Position numbers and translations under genes: made by a program
Shown: positions 5,088 to 14,005 of the stretch, in pieces
Position numbering within the stretch: the first letter of the stretch is position 1
Layout of the letters: every line of letters begins with the position of its first letter
The notes under the pieces: model-generated
Databases searched by the model: none
The model's input: only the letters and a program-made list of their open reading frames with translations
What the model was told of the DNA's origin: nothing
Origin: Sulfurovum sp.
GTDB lineage: Bacteria > Campylobacterota > Campylobacteria > Campylobacterales > Sulfurovaceae
Direction: 5' to 3'
Assembly (NCBI GenBank): GCA_022729615.1
Contig: DZAQ01000027.1
Span: 1-14,005 of the forward strand
DNA: 14,005 nt

Positions 5088-8000
5088 ATGTTGAACTCAT
5101 TACACTCCGGAAATAGACTGCGTGTTGATTTTTCAAAAACTCCAAGAGAGATTGAAATCCCAAATTTACTACAACTGCAGCAAAAAAGTTTTGAAAACTT
5201 CTTGATGCTGCACGAAAAAGATAGACGAAACAGTACTATAGAAAAAGTGCTTCGATCCTCATTCCCTATACATGATCAGCAAAATCGCCTCACTTTGACA
5301 TACAAAAATAGTGAAATTATCAAGCCGAAATATACTGTCAGAGAGTGCATGGAGCGCGGACTGACCTATTCTGTATCACTGAAAATGAATATCTCTTTGA
5401 CTATCTGGAATAGAGATGAAAAGACCGGCGAAAGACTCGATCCGAAAGAGATCAAAGAGCAGGCGGTATTTGTAAGAGATATCCCTTTGATGACCGACAG
5501 GACATCGTTTGTCGTCAATGGTGTCGAGAGAGTTATTGTCAATCAGCTGCATAGAAGCCCGGGTGTTATATTTAAAGAGGCCGAAGCGGCAACGGTTTCA
5601 AATAAACTCCTCTATTCCGCGCAAATAATTCCCGATAGAGGCTCATGGCTCTATTTCGAGTATGACGCAAAAGATATCTTATATGCAAGAATCAACAAAA
5701 GAAGAAAAATCCCCGTAACGATCCTCTTCCGTGCGCTTGACTATTCAAAAGAGGATATCATCAAACTCTTCTATCCAACCAAAGAGATCAAGATCAAAGA
5801 GAATAGATTCTTGACCAAATTCGAGGTCGATGATTTCTTGGGACGCGCTGAGTACAATGTCAAAGATGTGAATGGAAATATCATTGTAGGAGCCGGAAAA
5901 CGACTCACCAAAAAAAGAGCGCAAAAACTCATCGAAGATGGGCTGGAGTGGGTTGAATATCCGCTTGAGGTATTGCTGGATCGCTATTTGTCAAAAGCTG
6001 TCATCAACCAAGAGAGCGGGGAAGTGCTCTATGATATCATTTCACCGCTTGACGAGTCTAAGCTCAAAAAAATGATTGAACAGGGTATAGAGAGTATCGA
6101 AATCGCCAATGATTTGGCAGAGGATACCGACAGCTCTATCATCAAAGCATTTATCGCAGACCAGGAGAGCCTCAAACTCCTCAAACAGTCAGCTGAGAGT
6201 GAAGATGAAAATGTACTCGCAGCAATCAGAATCTATAAGGTTATGAGACCCGGAGAGCCTGTAACGGCTGAAACTGCAAAAGCGTTTTTGAAGCAGCTCT
6301 TTTTTGATCCTGAGCGGTATGACTTGACTGAGGTTGGCCGTATGAAGATGAACCATAAGCTGGGTCTTGATATTCCGGAATATGTGACAGTCTTGACGGC
6401 AGAAGATCTGATCAACACTGTAAAATATCTCATCAAAGTCAAAAACGGACAGGGGCATATCGATGATCGTGACCACCTTGGCAACAGAAGAATCAGAGCG
6501 ATCGGCGAACTTCTTGGGAATGAGCTGCATGGCGGTTTGGTCAAAATGCAAAAGGCGATCAAAGACAAGATGACGACGATCAGCGGAACTCTCGATGAGT
6601 TGATGCCGCATGATTTGATCAATTCAAAAATGATCACCAATACAATTTTGGAGTTTTTCTCAAGCGGACAGTTGAGCCAATTTATGGATCAAACCAACCC
6701 GCTCTCAGAGGTGACGCACAAAAGAAGACTCTCTGCGCTTGGCGAGGGGGGATTGGTAAAGGAGCGGGCAGGTTTTGAGGTGCGTGATGTCCACCCGACA
6801 CACTATGGACGAATATGCCCAATCGAAACACCTGAGGGTCAAAACATCGGTTTGATCAATACGCTTGCGACCTACTCCAAGGTCAATGAGCTCGGATTTA
6901 TCGAGGCGCCTTATAAGATCGTAAAAGAGGGGAAAGTTACCAGCGAAATCATCTATATAACAGCAACACAAGAAGAGGATAAGTGTATCGCTCCGGCATC
7001 GACAAAGGTCAATGAAGAAGGATATATTGTTGAGGATCTTATCGAGACGAGACTCAACGGAAACATAGAGCTCAATCCTGTCTCAAGGGTTGATTTGATA
7101 GATATTTCACCACTGATGATCTCCGGAACCGCTGCGGCATTGATCCCGTTTTTGGAGCACGATGACGCAAACCGCGCATTGATGGGTTCGAACATGCAGC
7201 GACAAGCCGTGCCGCTTCTTCGAACTGAAGCTCCTGTAGTGGGAACGGGAATGGAGGCGATAGTCAGCCGTGATGCGTGGGAATCATGCAAATCCAAACG
7301 AGATGGTGTCGTTGAAAAAGTGGATGCAAAAAATATCTACATCATGGGCGAAGATCAAAGCGGTGTCTTTATCGACCACTATCCGCTCGAAAAGAATATG
7401 CGCACCAACCAAAATACAACTTTCACGCAGACACCGGTTGTCAAACTAGGTGACCGCGTCAAGGCGGGGGAGGTCATTGCCGATGGACCAAACATGGATC
7501 AGGGCGAACTTGCGATCGGGAAAAACGCACTTGTTGCATTTATGCCGTGGAATGGCTATAACTATGAGGATGCGATCGTAATCTCAGAGAAGATGATCCG
7601 AGAAGATACCTTTACTTCAGTGCATATTTATGAAAAAGAGCTTGAAGCTCGCGAACTCAAACACGGCACTGAAGAGATCACACGAGACATTCCCAATATC
7701 CGAGAAGATGAACTGCTCCATTTGGATGAGAGCGGTATCGTCAAGATCGGAACACATGTGAAACCGGGAATGATCTTGGTCGGAAAGGTGAGCCCAAAAG
7801 GCGAGATCAAGCCGACACCCGAAGAGAGACTCCTAAGAGCCATCTTCGGGGAGAAGGCCGGTCATGTTGTCAATAAATCACTCTATTGTCCGGCATCTAT
7901 GGAAGGTGTGGTCATAGACATCAAAGTCTTTACAAAAAAAGGGTACGAGAAAGATACAAGATCGATGCAGTCATTTGAACAAGAGAAGACGATTCTTGAT

Positions 8001-9242
8001 AGTGACCACCATGATCAACTCTTGATGATCGATAGGGAGGAGATGCTGCGAATCGCGATGCTGCTTTCGAAAAACCCTCTTGCTGTGGATATTACAACTG
8101 CAGGATTGGAGTTTAAGAGGGGTGAAAAAATTCCGGAAGAGGCAGTAAGACAGATCAACAGATTTGCACTCAAAAGCGTAGTGCTCTCTTTCGATGGAGC
8201 AGTGCAGGCTGAATATGAGGAGATCAAGAGCTACTTTTTGCGACAGAAAAAGCGACTAAAGACAGAGCATGAAGAGAAACTGAGCGTATTGGAAAAAGAT
8301 GATATTCTCCCAAGCGGCGTGACAAAATTGGTCAAAGTCTATATCGCAACAAAGCGCAAACTCAAAGTAGGTGATAAAATGGCGGGTCGCCATGGGAACA
8401 AAGGTATCGTCTCCAATATCGTCCCTGAAGCAGATATGCCTTATATGGAAGACGGCAGAGCGGTTGATATTATCCTCAACCCGCTTGGCGTACCTAGCCG
8501 TATGAACATCGGACAGATTCTTGAGGTGCATTTGGGACTCGTCGGCAAAAAACTCGGTGAGCAGATCCAAGAGATTTTTGAGCTCAAGCAAGAGAACTTT
8601 ATAGACGAACTTAGAGCCAAAATGATCGAGATTTCTGATATCGCAAAATTGATGAACGCCAAAGAGGTACTTGGGAATATGAGCAACGAAGAGCTGTTGG
8701 ATTATGCGCGAGACTGGAGCAACGGCGTGAAGTTTGCAGCCCCTATTTTCGAAGGGGCAAATCGTGATGAGTTTGACAAACTTTTTAAAATGGCGAAAAT
8801 TGACAGTGACGGCAAGACTACACTTTTTGACGGTATGACCGGAGAGAAGATGATAGAGCGCGTCAATGTCGGCTATATGTATATGCTCAAACTCCACCAC
8901 TTGGTAGATGAGAAGATGCATGCCCGTTCAACCGGACCATACTCGCTTGTCACGCAGCAGCCTGTCGGCGGCAAGGCGCTCTTTGGCGGTCAGAGATTTG
9001 GAGAGATGGAAGTTTGGGCGCTTGAGGCATACGGCGCGTCACACATTCTCAAAGAGATGTTGACAATCAAATCAGATGATGTAGAGGGGCGAGCCAGAGC
9101 ATACCGTGCTATTACCAGAGGTGAGAGTGTTCCCGAGTCGGGAGTTCCGGAAACAATGTTTGTCTTGACAAAAGAGCTTCAATCTTTGGGCTTGGATGTT
9201 GAATTGTACGCAAAGAAACAAGATGTAGAGGGTGAGAAATGA
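5088..9242 (+). CDS. rpoB: DNA-directed RNA polymerase subunit beta
   Basis: RpoB forms one pincer of RNA polymerase and part of the active centre. The 1384-residue protein is complete and slightly longer than the E. coli subunit (1342), as is usual in Campylobacterota. The N-terminus MLNSLHSGNRLRVDF fits the group, with AAGG (5077-5080) 7 nt before ATG. The rifampicin pocket reads GQLSQFMDQTNPLSEVTHKRRLSALG, with D534, H544 and S549 matching E. coli D516, H526 and S531, so no classical resistance change is present. Further signatures are EHDDANRALMGSNMQRQAVP, and GDKMAGRHGNKG (1095-1106) with the active-site lysines K1097 and K1105. The C-terminal GKALFGGQRFGEMEVWALEAYGA contacts beta-prime. 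It ends in an ATGA overlap with rpoC. Confidence 0.98.
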   Translation: MLNSLHSGNRLRVDFSKTPREIEIPNLLQLQQKSFENFLMLHEKDRRNSTIEKVLRSSFPIHDQQNRLTLTYKNSEIIKPKYTVRECMERGLTYSVSLKMNISLTIWNRDEKTGERLDPKEIKEQAVFVRDIPLMTDRTSFVVNGVERVIVNQLHRSPGVIFKEAEAATVSNKLLYSAQIIPDRGSWLYFEYDAKDILYARINKRRKIPVTILFRALDYSKEDIIKLFYPTKEIKIKENRFLTKFEVDDFLGRAEYNVKDVNGNIIVGAGKRLTKKRAQKLIEDGLEWVEYPLEVLLDRYLSKAVINQESGEVLYDIISPLDESKLKKMIEQGIESIEIANDLAEDTDSSIIKAFIADQESLKLLKQSAESEDENVLAAIRIYKVMRPGEPVTAETAKAFLKQLFFDPERYDLTEVGRMKMNHKLGLDIPEYVTVLTAEDLINTVKYLIKVKNGQGHIDDRDHLGNRRIRAIGELLGNELHGGLVKMQKAIKDKMTTISGTLDELMPHDLINSKMITNTILEFFSSGQLSQFMDQTNPLSEVTHKRRLSALGEGGLVKERAGFEVRDVHPTHYGRICPIETPEGQNIGLINTLATYSKVNELGFIEAPYKIVKEGKVTSEIIYITATQEEDKCIAPASTKVNEEGYIVEDLIETRLNGNIELNPVSRVDLIDISPLMISGTAAALIPFLEHDDANRALMGSNMQRQAVPLLRTEAPVVGTGMEAIVSRDAWESCKSKRDGVVEKVDAKNIYIMGEDQSGVFIDHYPLEKNMRTNQNTTFTQTPVVKLGDRVKAGEVIADGPNMDQGELAIGKNALVAFMPWNGYNYEDAIVISEKMIREDTFTSVHIYEKELEARELKHGTEEITRDIPNIREDELLHLDESGIVKIGTHVKPGMILVGKVSPKGEIKPTPEERLLRAIFGEKAGHVVNKSLYCPASMEGVVIDIKVFTKKGYEKDTRSMQSFEQEKTILDSDHHDQLLMIDREEMLRIAMLLSKNPLAVDITTAGLEFKRGEKIPEEAVRQINRFALKSVVLSFDGAVQAEYEEIKSYFLRQKKRLKTEHEEKLSVLEKDDILPSGVTKLVKVYIATKRKLKVGDKMAGRHGNKGIVSNIVPEADMPYMEDGRAVDIILNPLGVPSRMNIGQILEVHLGLVGKKLGEQIQEIFELKQENFIDELRAKMIEISDIAKLMNAKEVLGNMSNEELLDYARDWSNGVKFAAPIFEGANRDEFDKLFKMAKIDSDGKTTLFDGMTGEKMIERVNVGYMYMLKLHHLVDEKMHARSTGPYSLVTQQPVGGKALFGGQRFGEMEVWALEAYGASHILKEMLTIKSDDVEGRARAYRAITRGESVPESGVPETMFVLTKELQSLGLDVELYAKKQDVEGEK

Positions 9243-12200
9243 GTAAACAACTTGAGAATTTAACACTAATTGATTTTAATGCCGAAGAGAGACCAAAAGA
9301 TATTGAAGCGCTACAGCTTCATATCGCAAGTCCCCAAAAGGTTCTTGCGTGGAGCTTTGGTGAGGTAAAAAAGCCTGAAACAATCAACTATCGCACACTC
9401 AAACCGGAAAGAGACGGACTCTTTTGTGCTAAAATTTTTGGACCGATCAGAGATTATGAGTGTCTGTGCGGAAAATACAAAAAGATGCGCTACAAAGGTG
9501 TGGTGTGCGAAAAATGCGGCGTAGAGGTCACATCTTCCAAGGTAAGACGCAACCGTATGGGACATATCTCTTTGATCGCCCCTGTAGCGCATATCTGGTT
9601 CGTCAATTCGCTTCCGTCTCGTATCGGGACACTTTTGGGTGTGAAGATGAAAGATTTGGAGCGCGTGCTCTATTATGAAGCGTATATTGTCAAAAACCCG
9701 GGAGATGCGAGTTATGACAGCGAAGGCGCGAGTCAGCTTGCAAGATTTGACATCCTCAATGAGGAGCAGTATCAGCAGATAATGCATCGTTTCGGCAATA
9801 GCAGTTTCGACGCTCGAATGGGCGGAGAAATCATTCGTGAACTATTGGCTGAACTTGATCTTGTCGAGATGTTCGGGCAGCTCAAAGAGGAGATTTCTAC
9901 CACAAAATCTGAGGCAAAAAGAAAGACAATTATAAAGCGTCTTAAAGTTATCGAGGCATTTTTGAATTCCGGAAATCGTCCGGAGTGGATGATGTTGACA
10001 CAGCTTCCTGTTCTTCCGCCGGATCTAAGACCGCTTGTGAGTCTTGATGGCGGGAAATTTGCCGTTTCGGATGTCAATGATCTCTATCGCCGGGTTATCA
10101 ACAGAAATCAGCGTCTCAAGCGACTCACTGAACTCGACGCACCGGAGATCATCGTCAGAAATGAAAAGAGAATGCTCCAAGAGGCGGTTGATGCGCTCTT
10201 TGATAACGGTCGCCGTGGCAATGCGGTCAAAGGCGCCAACAAAAGACCGCTTAAATCACTCTCAGAGATCATCAAAGGGAAACAAGGGCGTTTCAGACAA
10301 AACTTGCTCGGAAAAAGGGTTGACTTCTCGGGGCGATCCGTCATCGTTGTCGGACCTAATTTGAGAATGGATCAGTGCGGTTTGCCAAAAGGGATGGCTC
10401 TTGAGCTCTTCAAGCCGCATTTGATGGCAAAGCTCGAAGAGAAGGGGTATGCAACCACACTCAAACAAGCCAAGAAGATGATAGAGCAGAAGGTCAATGA
10501 GGTTTGGGAGTGTCTCGAAGAGGTGGTTGAATCCTACCCGGTACTGCTCAACCGTGCGCCTACGCTTCACAAGCTCTCGATTCAAGCCTTCCACCCGCGA
10601 CTGATCGAAGGCAAAGCGATCCAGCTTCATCCGCTTGTCTGTTCTGCCTTCAATGCGGACTTTGACGGTGACCAGATGGCGGTGCATGTACCTTTGAGTG
10701 ATGAGGCGATCGCTGAGGCAAAAATATTGATGCTCTCTTCGATGAATATCCTTCTCCCGGCATCAGGAAAGGCGATCGCTGTACCGTCGCAAGATATGAT
10801 TTTGGGGCTCTACTATTTGACTCTTGAAAAATCAGATGTCAAGGGTGAGCACAAACTTTTCGCAAATGTTGATGAGGTTGTTATCGCATTTGAAGATCAG
10901 TCTCTTGATCTCAATGCTCGTATTCGTACGGTTGTGGATGGAAAGATCGTCCGATCAACCTCAGGAAGATTGATTCTGAAATCTATTATTCCGGACTATG
11001 TGCCTCAAAAATATTGGAACAAGATTCTTAAAAAGAAAGATATCGGCGCATTGGTCGATTATGTTTACAAGATAGGCGGTATCAACGATACGGCATCCTT
11101 TTTGGATAGTTTGAAAAATATAGGATTTAAATATGCGACCAAGGTCGGTGTTTCTATCTCTATAGATGACATCAAAATTCCAGATATGAAAGAGCAGAAT
11201 GTCGCTCAAGCAAAAATCTCAGTCAAAGAGATCCAGAGACAATTTGGAGCAGGGCTTTTGACCGATCAGGAGCGATACAATAAAATTATCGATATCTGGA
11301 CAGATACCAATAACCAAATCGCTGAAGAGTTGATGAAACTTATTCGCGCAGATAAAGATGGGTTCAACTCCGTCTTCATGATGGCCGACTCGGGCGCTAG
11401 GGGTTCTGCCGCGCAGATTAGACAGCTTTCCGGTATGCGCGGATTGATGGCGAAATCAGACGGGTCGATCATCGAGACGCCTATCACCTCCAACTTTAGA
11501 GAGGGGCTCAATGTTTTGGAGTACTTCATCTCGACACACGGAGCGAGAAAAGGTTTGGCGGATACTGCCTTGAAGACCGCGAACGCCGGATATTTGACAA
11601 GAAAACTTATCGATGTAGCACAAAATGTCAAGGTGACAATCGAAGATTGCGGTACGCACGAAGGTGTGGTTGTTTCTGATATCGTTGTCGGTAACGAGAT
11701 GATCGAGCCGCTCAGCGATAGAATTTATGGGCGTGTCACGGCAGAGGATATTATCGATCCCATCACCAATGAGATCTTGGTAACACAAGGAACGCTGATC
11801 GATGAAGAGATAGCGTTGCAGGTCAAGGAGGCAGGCGTGAGAGCGGTTGTGATCCGCGCCCCTTCTACATGTAAAGTAGAAAAGGGTATTTGTGCGAAAT
11901 GCTACGGTCTCAATATGGCGGAGAACAAGCTTGTCAAGCCGGGCGAAGCAGTAGGAGTTATCGCAGCACAATCCATCGGTGAACCTGGAACTCAGCTGAC
12001 ATTGCGAACCTTCCACACAGGCGGGACGGCAACAGCAGGCAAAGAGGAGCGGCAGATAGTGGCGACCAAAGAGGGGTTTGTGCGATACTATAACCTCAAT
12101 GTGTTTAGAAACAGAGAGAACAGCCTTATCGTTTCCAACAGACGAAATGCGGGCGTTTTGCTTGTCGAGCCGAAAATCAAAGCTATCGCGGATGGAACAC

Positions 12201-13768
12201 TTTCGATCGTGGTCACACATGACGAGGTCACCATCTGGGTCAATACAAATTCACATGATGATATCAAGTATAATCTCAGAAAGTCAGATGTAGCCAAACC
12301 GAATGAGCTTGCCGGAGTTGCAGGAAGCATAGAGGGCAAACTCTATCTGCCTTTTGAGGATGGCGCAAAAGTAGTCGAAGGCGAATCTATCGTTGAGATC
12401 ATCAAAGAGGGGTGGAGTGTCCCTAGCCGTATCCCATTTGCCAGTGAATTGAAAGTCGAAGACGGTGCGCCTGTGATCCAGCAAGTTGCTACCGACTCCA
12501 AAGGAAAAGTAAAATATTTTATCCTCAAGGGCGACTATCTTGAGCCGATCGATACCATAATAAAAGGGGAAGTTGTCAAAGAAAAAGGGGTATTTGCCGT
12601 CATTGTTGACGAAAAGAACAGAGAAGCGACCAGACACTACATGGCAAGAGGTTCACTGATCATGATCGGCAACAATGAGATGGTTGAAAAGGGCGATATT
12701 ATCTCCTCTCCAACTTCTGGAGCACAGATCGTGATCGCTGAGTGGGACCCTTATTCTGAGCCGATGATCGCCGAGCAGGCAGGTACGCTGAAGTTCCATG
12801 ACATTCAGCCGGGCGTGACAGTCACAGAGCAGTTTGATGAGGTGACCGGCGATACGAGATTGGAGCTCAATGAGTATATCCCGGCAACCTACAAGCCGGC
12901 TATTATCTTGGCTACAGCTGCCGGAGAGATACTCCGGTACCAGCTTGATCCAAAATCAGTACTCTTCTGCAAAGACGGTGATGAGGTAAGTATCGCGGAT
13001 ATATTGGCGAAAACACCAAAAGCGGCGATCAAATCCAAAGATATCACCGGGGGTCTTCCGAGAGTTTCTGAACTCTTCGAGGCGAGACGACCTAAAGATA
13101 TAGCTTTGATAGCCCAGATAGACGGTACAGTAAGTTTCGGCAAGCCGCTTAGATCTAAAGAGCGTTTGATCATTATGAGCGAAAACGGTCAAACGACAGA
13201 GCAGTTTGTCGATAAAGGGAAGATGATACTTGTGCAGCAAGGAGAGTTCGTCCACACCGGTGAGAAATTGACCGACGGTGTTGTCTCAAGCCATGATATC
13301 TTGGCTGCACTCGGCGAGAGGGAACTCTTTGAGTATATCGTCTCAGAGGTACAGCAGGTCTATAGACGACAAGGGGTAAATATCTCAGATAAGCACATCG
13401 AGATCATTGTTTCACAGATGATGCGGCAGGTCAAAATCATCGAAAGCGGCGATAGCAACTTTATTGATGGCGATGTTGTCTCCAAACGAAAATTCCAAGA
13501 GGAGAATGAAAAAGTGATTCGACTCGGAGGAGAGCCGGCTATCGCTGAACCGATGCTTGTAGGTATTACCCGTTCGGCAGTCGGTGCGGATAGTATTATC
13601 TCTGCCGCTTCCTTCCAGGATACTACGAAAGTGCTCACTTCAGCATCGATCGCAGGTACGATTGACGGGCTTGAAGACCTCAAAGAGAATGTTGTCATCG
13701 GTCGCTTGATCCCGGTGGGTACAGGTATGATATCTATGGATGACATTACGATCTCTGAGGCAAAATAA
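9239..13768 (+). CDS. rpoC: DNA-directed RNA polymerase subunit beta-prime
   Basis: RpoC carries the catalytic magnesium site of RNA polymerase. The 1509-residue protein is intact. Zinc site 1 uses C75, C77, C90 and C93. The invariant NADFDGD lies at 472-478, with D474, D476 and D478 holding the metal. The bridge helix spans about 749-786. Zinc site 2 uses C804, C878, C885 and C888. The trigger loop contains QLTLRTFHTGG, with H926 (E. coli His936) and L922 in place of Met932. About 340 residues separate H926 from the DITGGLPRVSELFEARRPKD segment (from 1268), against roughly 200 in E. coli, so the trigger-loop insertion is larger. The start overlaps the rpoB stop by 4 nt (ATGA) with GAGG at 9228-9231, which implies translational coupling. 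Confidence 0.98.
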   Translation: MSKQLENLTLIDFNAEERPKDIEALQLHIASPQKVLAWSFGEVKKPETINYRTLKPERDGLFCAKIFGPIRDYECLCGKYKKMRYKGVVCEKCGVEVTSSKVRRNRMGHISLIAPVAHIWFVNSLPSRIGTLLGVKMKDLERVLYYEAYIVKNPGDASYDSEGASQLARFDILNEEQYQQIMHRFGNSSFDARMGGEIIRELLAELDLVEMFGQLKEEISTTKSEAKRKTIIKRLKVIEAFLNSGNRPEWMMLTQLPVLPPDLRPLVSLDGGKFAVSDVNDLYRRVINRNQRLKRLTELDAPEIIVRNEKRMLQEAVDALFDNGRRGNAVKGANKRPLKSLSEIIKGKQGRFRQNLLGKRVDFSGRSVIVVGPNLRMDQCGLPKGMALELFKPHLMAKLEEKGYATTLKQAKKMIEQKVNEVWECLEEVVESYPVLLNRAPTLHKLSIQAFHPRLIEGKAIQLHPLVCSAFNADFDGDQMAVHVPLSDEAIAEAKILMLSSMNILLPASGKAIAVPSQDMILGLYYLTLEKSDVKGEHKLFANVDEVVIAFEDQSLDLNARIRTVVDGKIVRSTSGRLILKSIIPDYVPQKYWNKILKKKDIGALVDYVYKIGGINDTASFLDSLKNIGFKYATKVGVSISIDDIKIPDMKEQNVAQAKISVKEIQRQFGAGLLTDQERYNKIIDIWTDTNNQIAEELMKLIRADKDGFNSVFMMADSGARGSAAQIRQLSGMRGLMAKSDGSIIETPITSNFREGLNVLEYFISTHGARKGLADTALKTANAGYLTRKLIDVAQNVKVTIEDCGTHEGVVVSDIVVGNEMIEPLSDRIYGRVTAEDIIDPITNEILVTQGTLIDEEIALQVKEAGVRAVVIRAPSTCKVEKGICAKCYGLNMAENKLVKPGEAVGVIAAQSIGEPGTQLTLRTFHTGGTATAGKEERQIVATKEGFVRYYNLNVFRNRENSLIVSNRRNAGVLLVEPKIKAIADGTLSIVVTHDEVTIWVNTNSHDDIKYNLRKSDVAKPNELAGVAGSIEGKLYLPFEDGAKVVEGESIVEIIKEGWSVPSRIPFASELKVEDGAPVIQQVATDSKGKVKYFILKGDYLEPIDTIIKGEVVKEKGVFAVIVDEKNREATRHYMARGSLIMIGNNEMVEKGDIISSPTSGAQIVIAEWDPYSEPMIAEQAGTLKFHDIQPGVTVTEQFDEVTGDTRLELNEYIPATYKPAIILATAAGEILRYQLDPKSVLFCKDGDEVSIADILAKTPKAAIKSKDITGGLPRVSELFEARRPKDIALIAQIDGTVSFGKPLRSKERLIIMSENGQTTEQFVDKGKMILVQQGEFVHTGEKLTDGVVSSHDILAALGERELFEYIVSEVQQVYRRQGVNISDKHIEIIVSQMMRQVKIIESGDSNFIDGDVVSKRKFQEENEKVIRLGGEPAIAEPMLVGITRSAVGADSIISAASFQDTTKVLTSASIAGTIDGLEDLKENVVIGRLIPVGTGMISMDDITISEAK

Positions 13769-13783
13769 TATCTTTTTCTGCGC

Positions 13784-13806
13784 GGGGTGCTTGGAGGCAT
13801 CCCCCC
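13784..13806. other. GC-rich hairpin after rpoC
   Basis: GGGGTGC (13784-13790) pairs with GCATCCC (13797-13803), part of GCATCCCCCC (13797-13806), around loop TTGGAG, with one G-U. It lies 15 nt after the rpoC stop. Neither strand has a U-tract following the stem: the T run TCTTTTTCT lies before it. So it is not a canonical intrinsic terminator, though it could block 3' exonucleases or act with Rho. The rest of the gap to 13966 holds no ORF with a plausible start and no convincing promoter. Confidence 0.4.
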
Positions 13807-13966
13807 ACTCACCAATCTAGCCAAAATAAGCTTTTTACTGCTTCCTTTTCTTCCAAACAAGATAAGCTATAAACCATAATAGATTTTGAGGTACTTGGTT
13901 TCAAGATAACAATATGAGGTATTTTTGCAGAATTTATGAAAGTTTTATAAGATGGGACTTTGTGGG

Positions 13967-14005
13967 TGGTGGCGCTGGACGGAATCGAACCGCCGACACA
14001 AGGAT
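13967..14005 (-). tRNA. tRNA-Phe, 3' part only
   Basis: Read on the minus strand, this is the 3' half of a tRNA cut by the window edge. It shows the 3' anticodon stem TCCTT after an A at position 38, the 5-nt variable loop GTGTC, the T-arm GGCGG TTCGATT CCGTC, acceptor strand CAGCGCC, discriminator A and encoded CCA (plus-strand TGG 13967-13969). The run ATCCTTGTGTCGGCGGTTCG matches the pattern of bacterial tRNA-Phe, which has AAAATCC then GTGTC. The anticodon itself lies outside the window. It runs convergently toward rpoC. Confidence 0.78.

Noticed and set aside
6681..6734. Possible rifampicin-resistance variation in rpoB
   Set aside because: Residues matching E. coli D516, H526 and S531 are all unchanged.
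8739..8758. GCCCCT/AGGGGC inverted repeat inside rpoB
   Set aside because: It falls within a conserved coding stretch (APIFEGA), so codon constraint explains it, and no transcript signal is implied.
8256..8921. A 221-codon minus-strand open frame inside rpoB
   Set aside because: It is antisense to the highly conserved beta subunit C-terminal half, with no recognisable domain and no ribosome binding site of note.
11456..12220. A 254-codon minus-strand open frame inside rpoC
   Set aside because: It overlaps the bridge helix, zinc site 2 and trigger loop coding region of rpoC, and has an unnatural composition rich in Cys, His and Arg.
13820..13870. Two copies of ATAAGCT in the spacer after rpoC
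   Set aside because: The repeat is only 7 nt in AT-rich DNA, with no regular spacing or arms that would suggest an attachment site or repeat array.

Overview
The window is a contiguous housekeeping block for translation and transcription. All protein genes lie on the plus strand, in the order tRNA-Gly, tRNA-Thr, tuf, rpmG, tRNA-Trp, secE, nusG, rplK, rplA, rplJ, rplL, rpoB, rpoC. A convergent partial tRNA, probably tRNA-Phe, sits at the right edge. Nothing looks horizontally acquired: I see no mobile element, CRISPR array, phage gene, broken gene or defence gene.

The protein sequences point to Campylobacterota (Epsilonproteobacteria). The EF-Tu, SecE, RpoB N-terminus and RpoC resemble those of Campylobacter/Sulfurimonas-type organisms, genes use AGA heavily for arginine, and spacers are AT-rich. 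rpoB and rpoC are separate genes with an ATGA overlap, which argues against a Helicobacter- or Wolinella-like lineage, where they are fused. A free-living Sulfurimonas/Sulfurovum-like organism is a reasonable guess, but I cannot fix the genus.

Layout. Positions 1-408 hold two tRNAs and a structured spacer with an extended -10 promoter just before tuf. Positions 409-1938 hold tuf (EF-Tu), a terminator-like hairpin, rpmG (L33, 50 aa) and tRNA-Trp. Positions 1957-2677 hold secE and nusG, and 2697-3884 hold rplK and rplA (L11 and L1). A leader of about 100 nt before rplJ folds by eye into the L10 autoregulatory kink-turn structure. rplJ and rplL (L10 and L7/L12) follow. Two terminator-like elements in tandem separate rplL from rpoB and probably set the ratio of ribosomal protein to RNA polymerase. 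rpoB and rpoC fill 5088-13768. The last 200 nt before the convergent tRNA hold no gene.

The genes supply the elongation factor, the ribosomal stalk (L10, L7/L12, L11) and L1 protuberance, L33, the translocon subunit SecE, the elongation factor NusG and the two large RNA polymerase subunits. Most of the unusual content is regulatory RNA structure in the spacers. The exception is a somewhat divergent EF-Tu with a short insertion after the NKxD motif and a changed guanine-contact motif. I found no convincing previously undescribed system.
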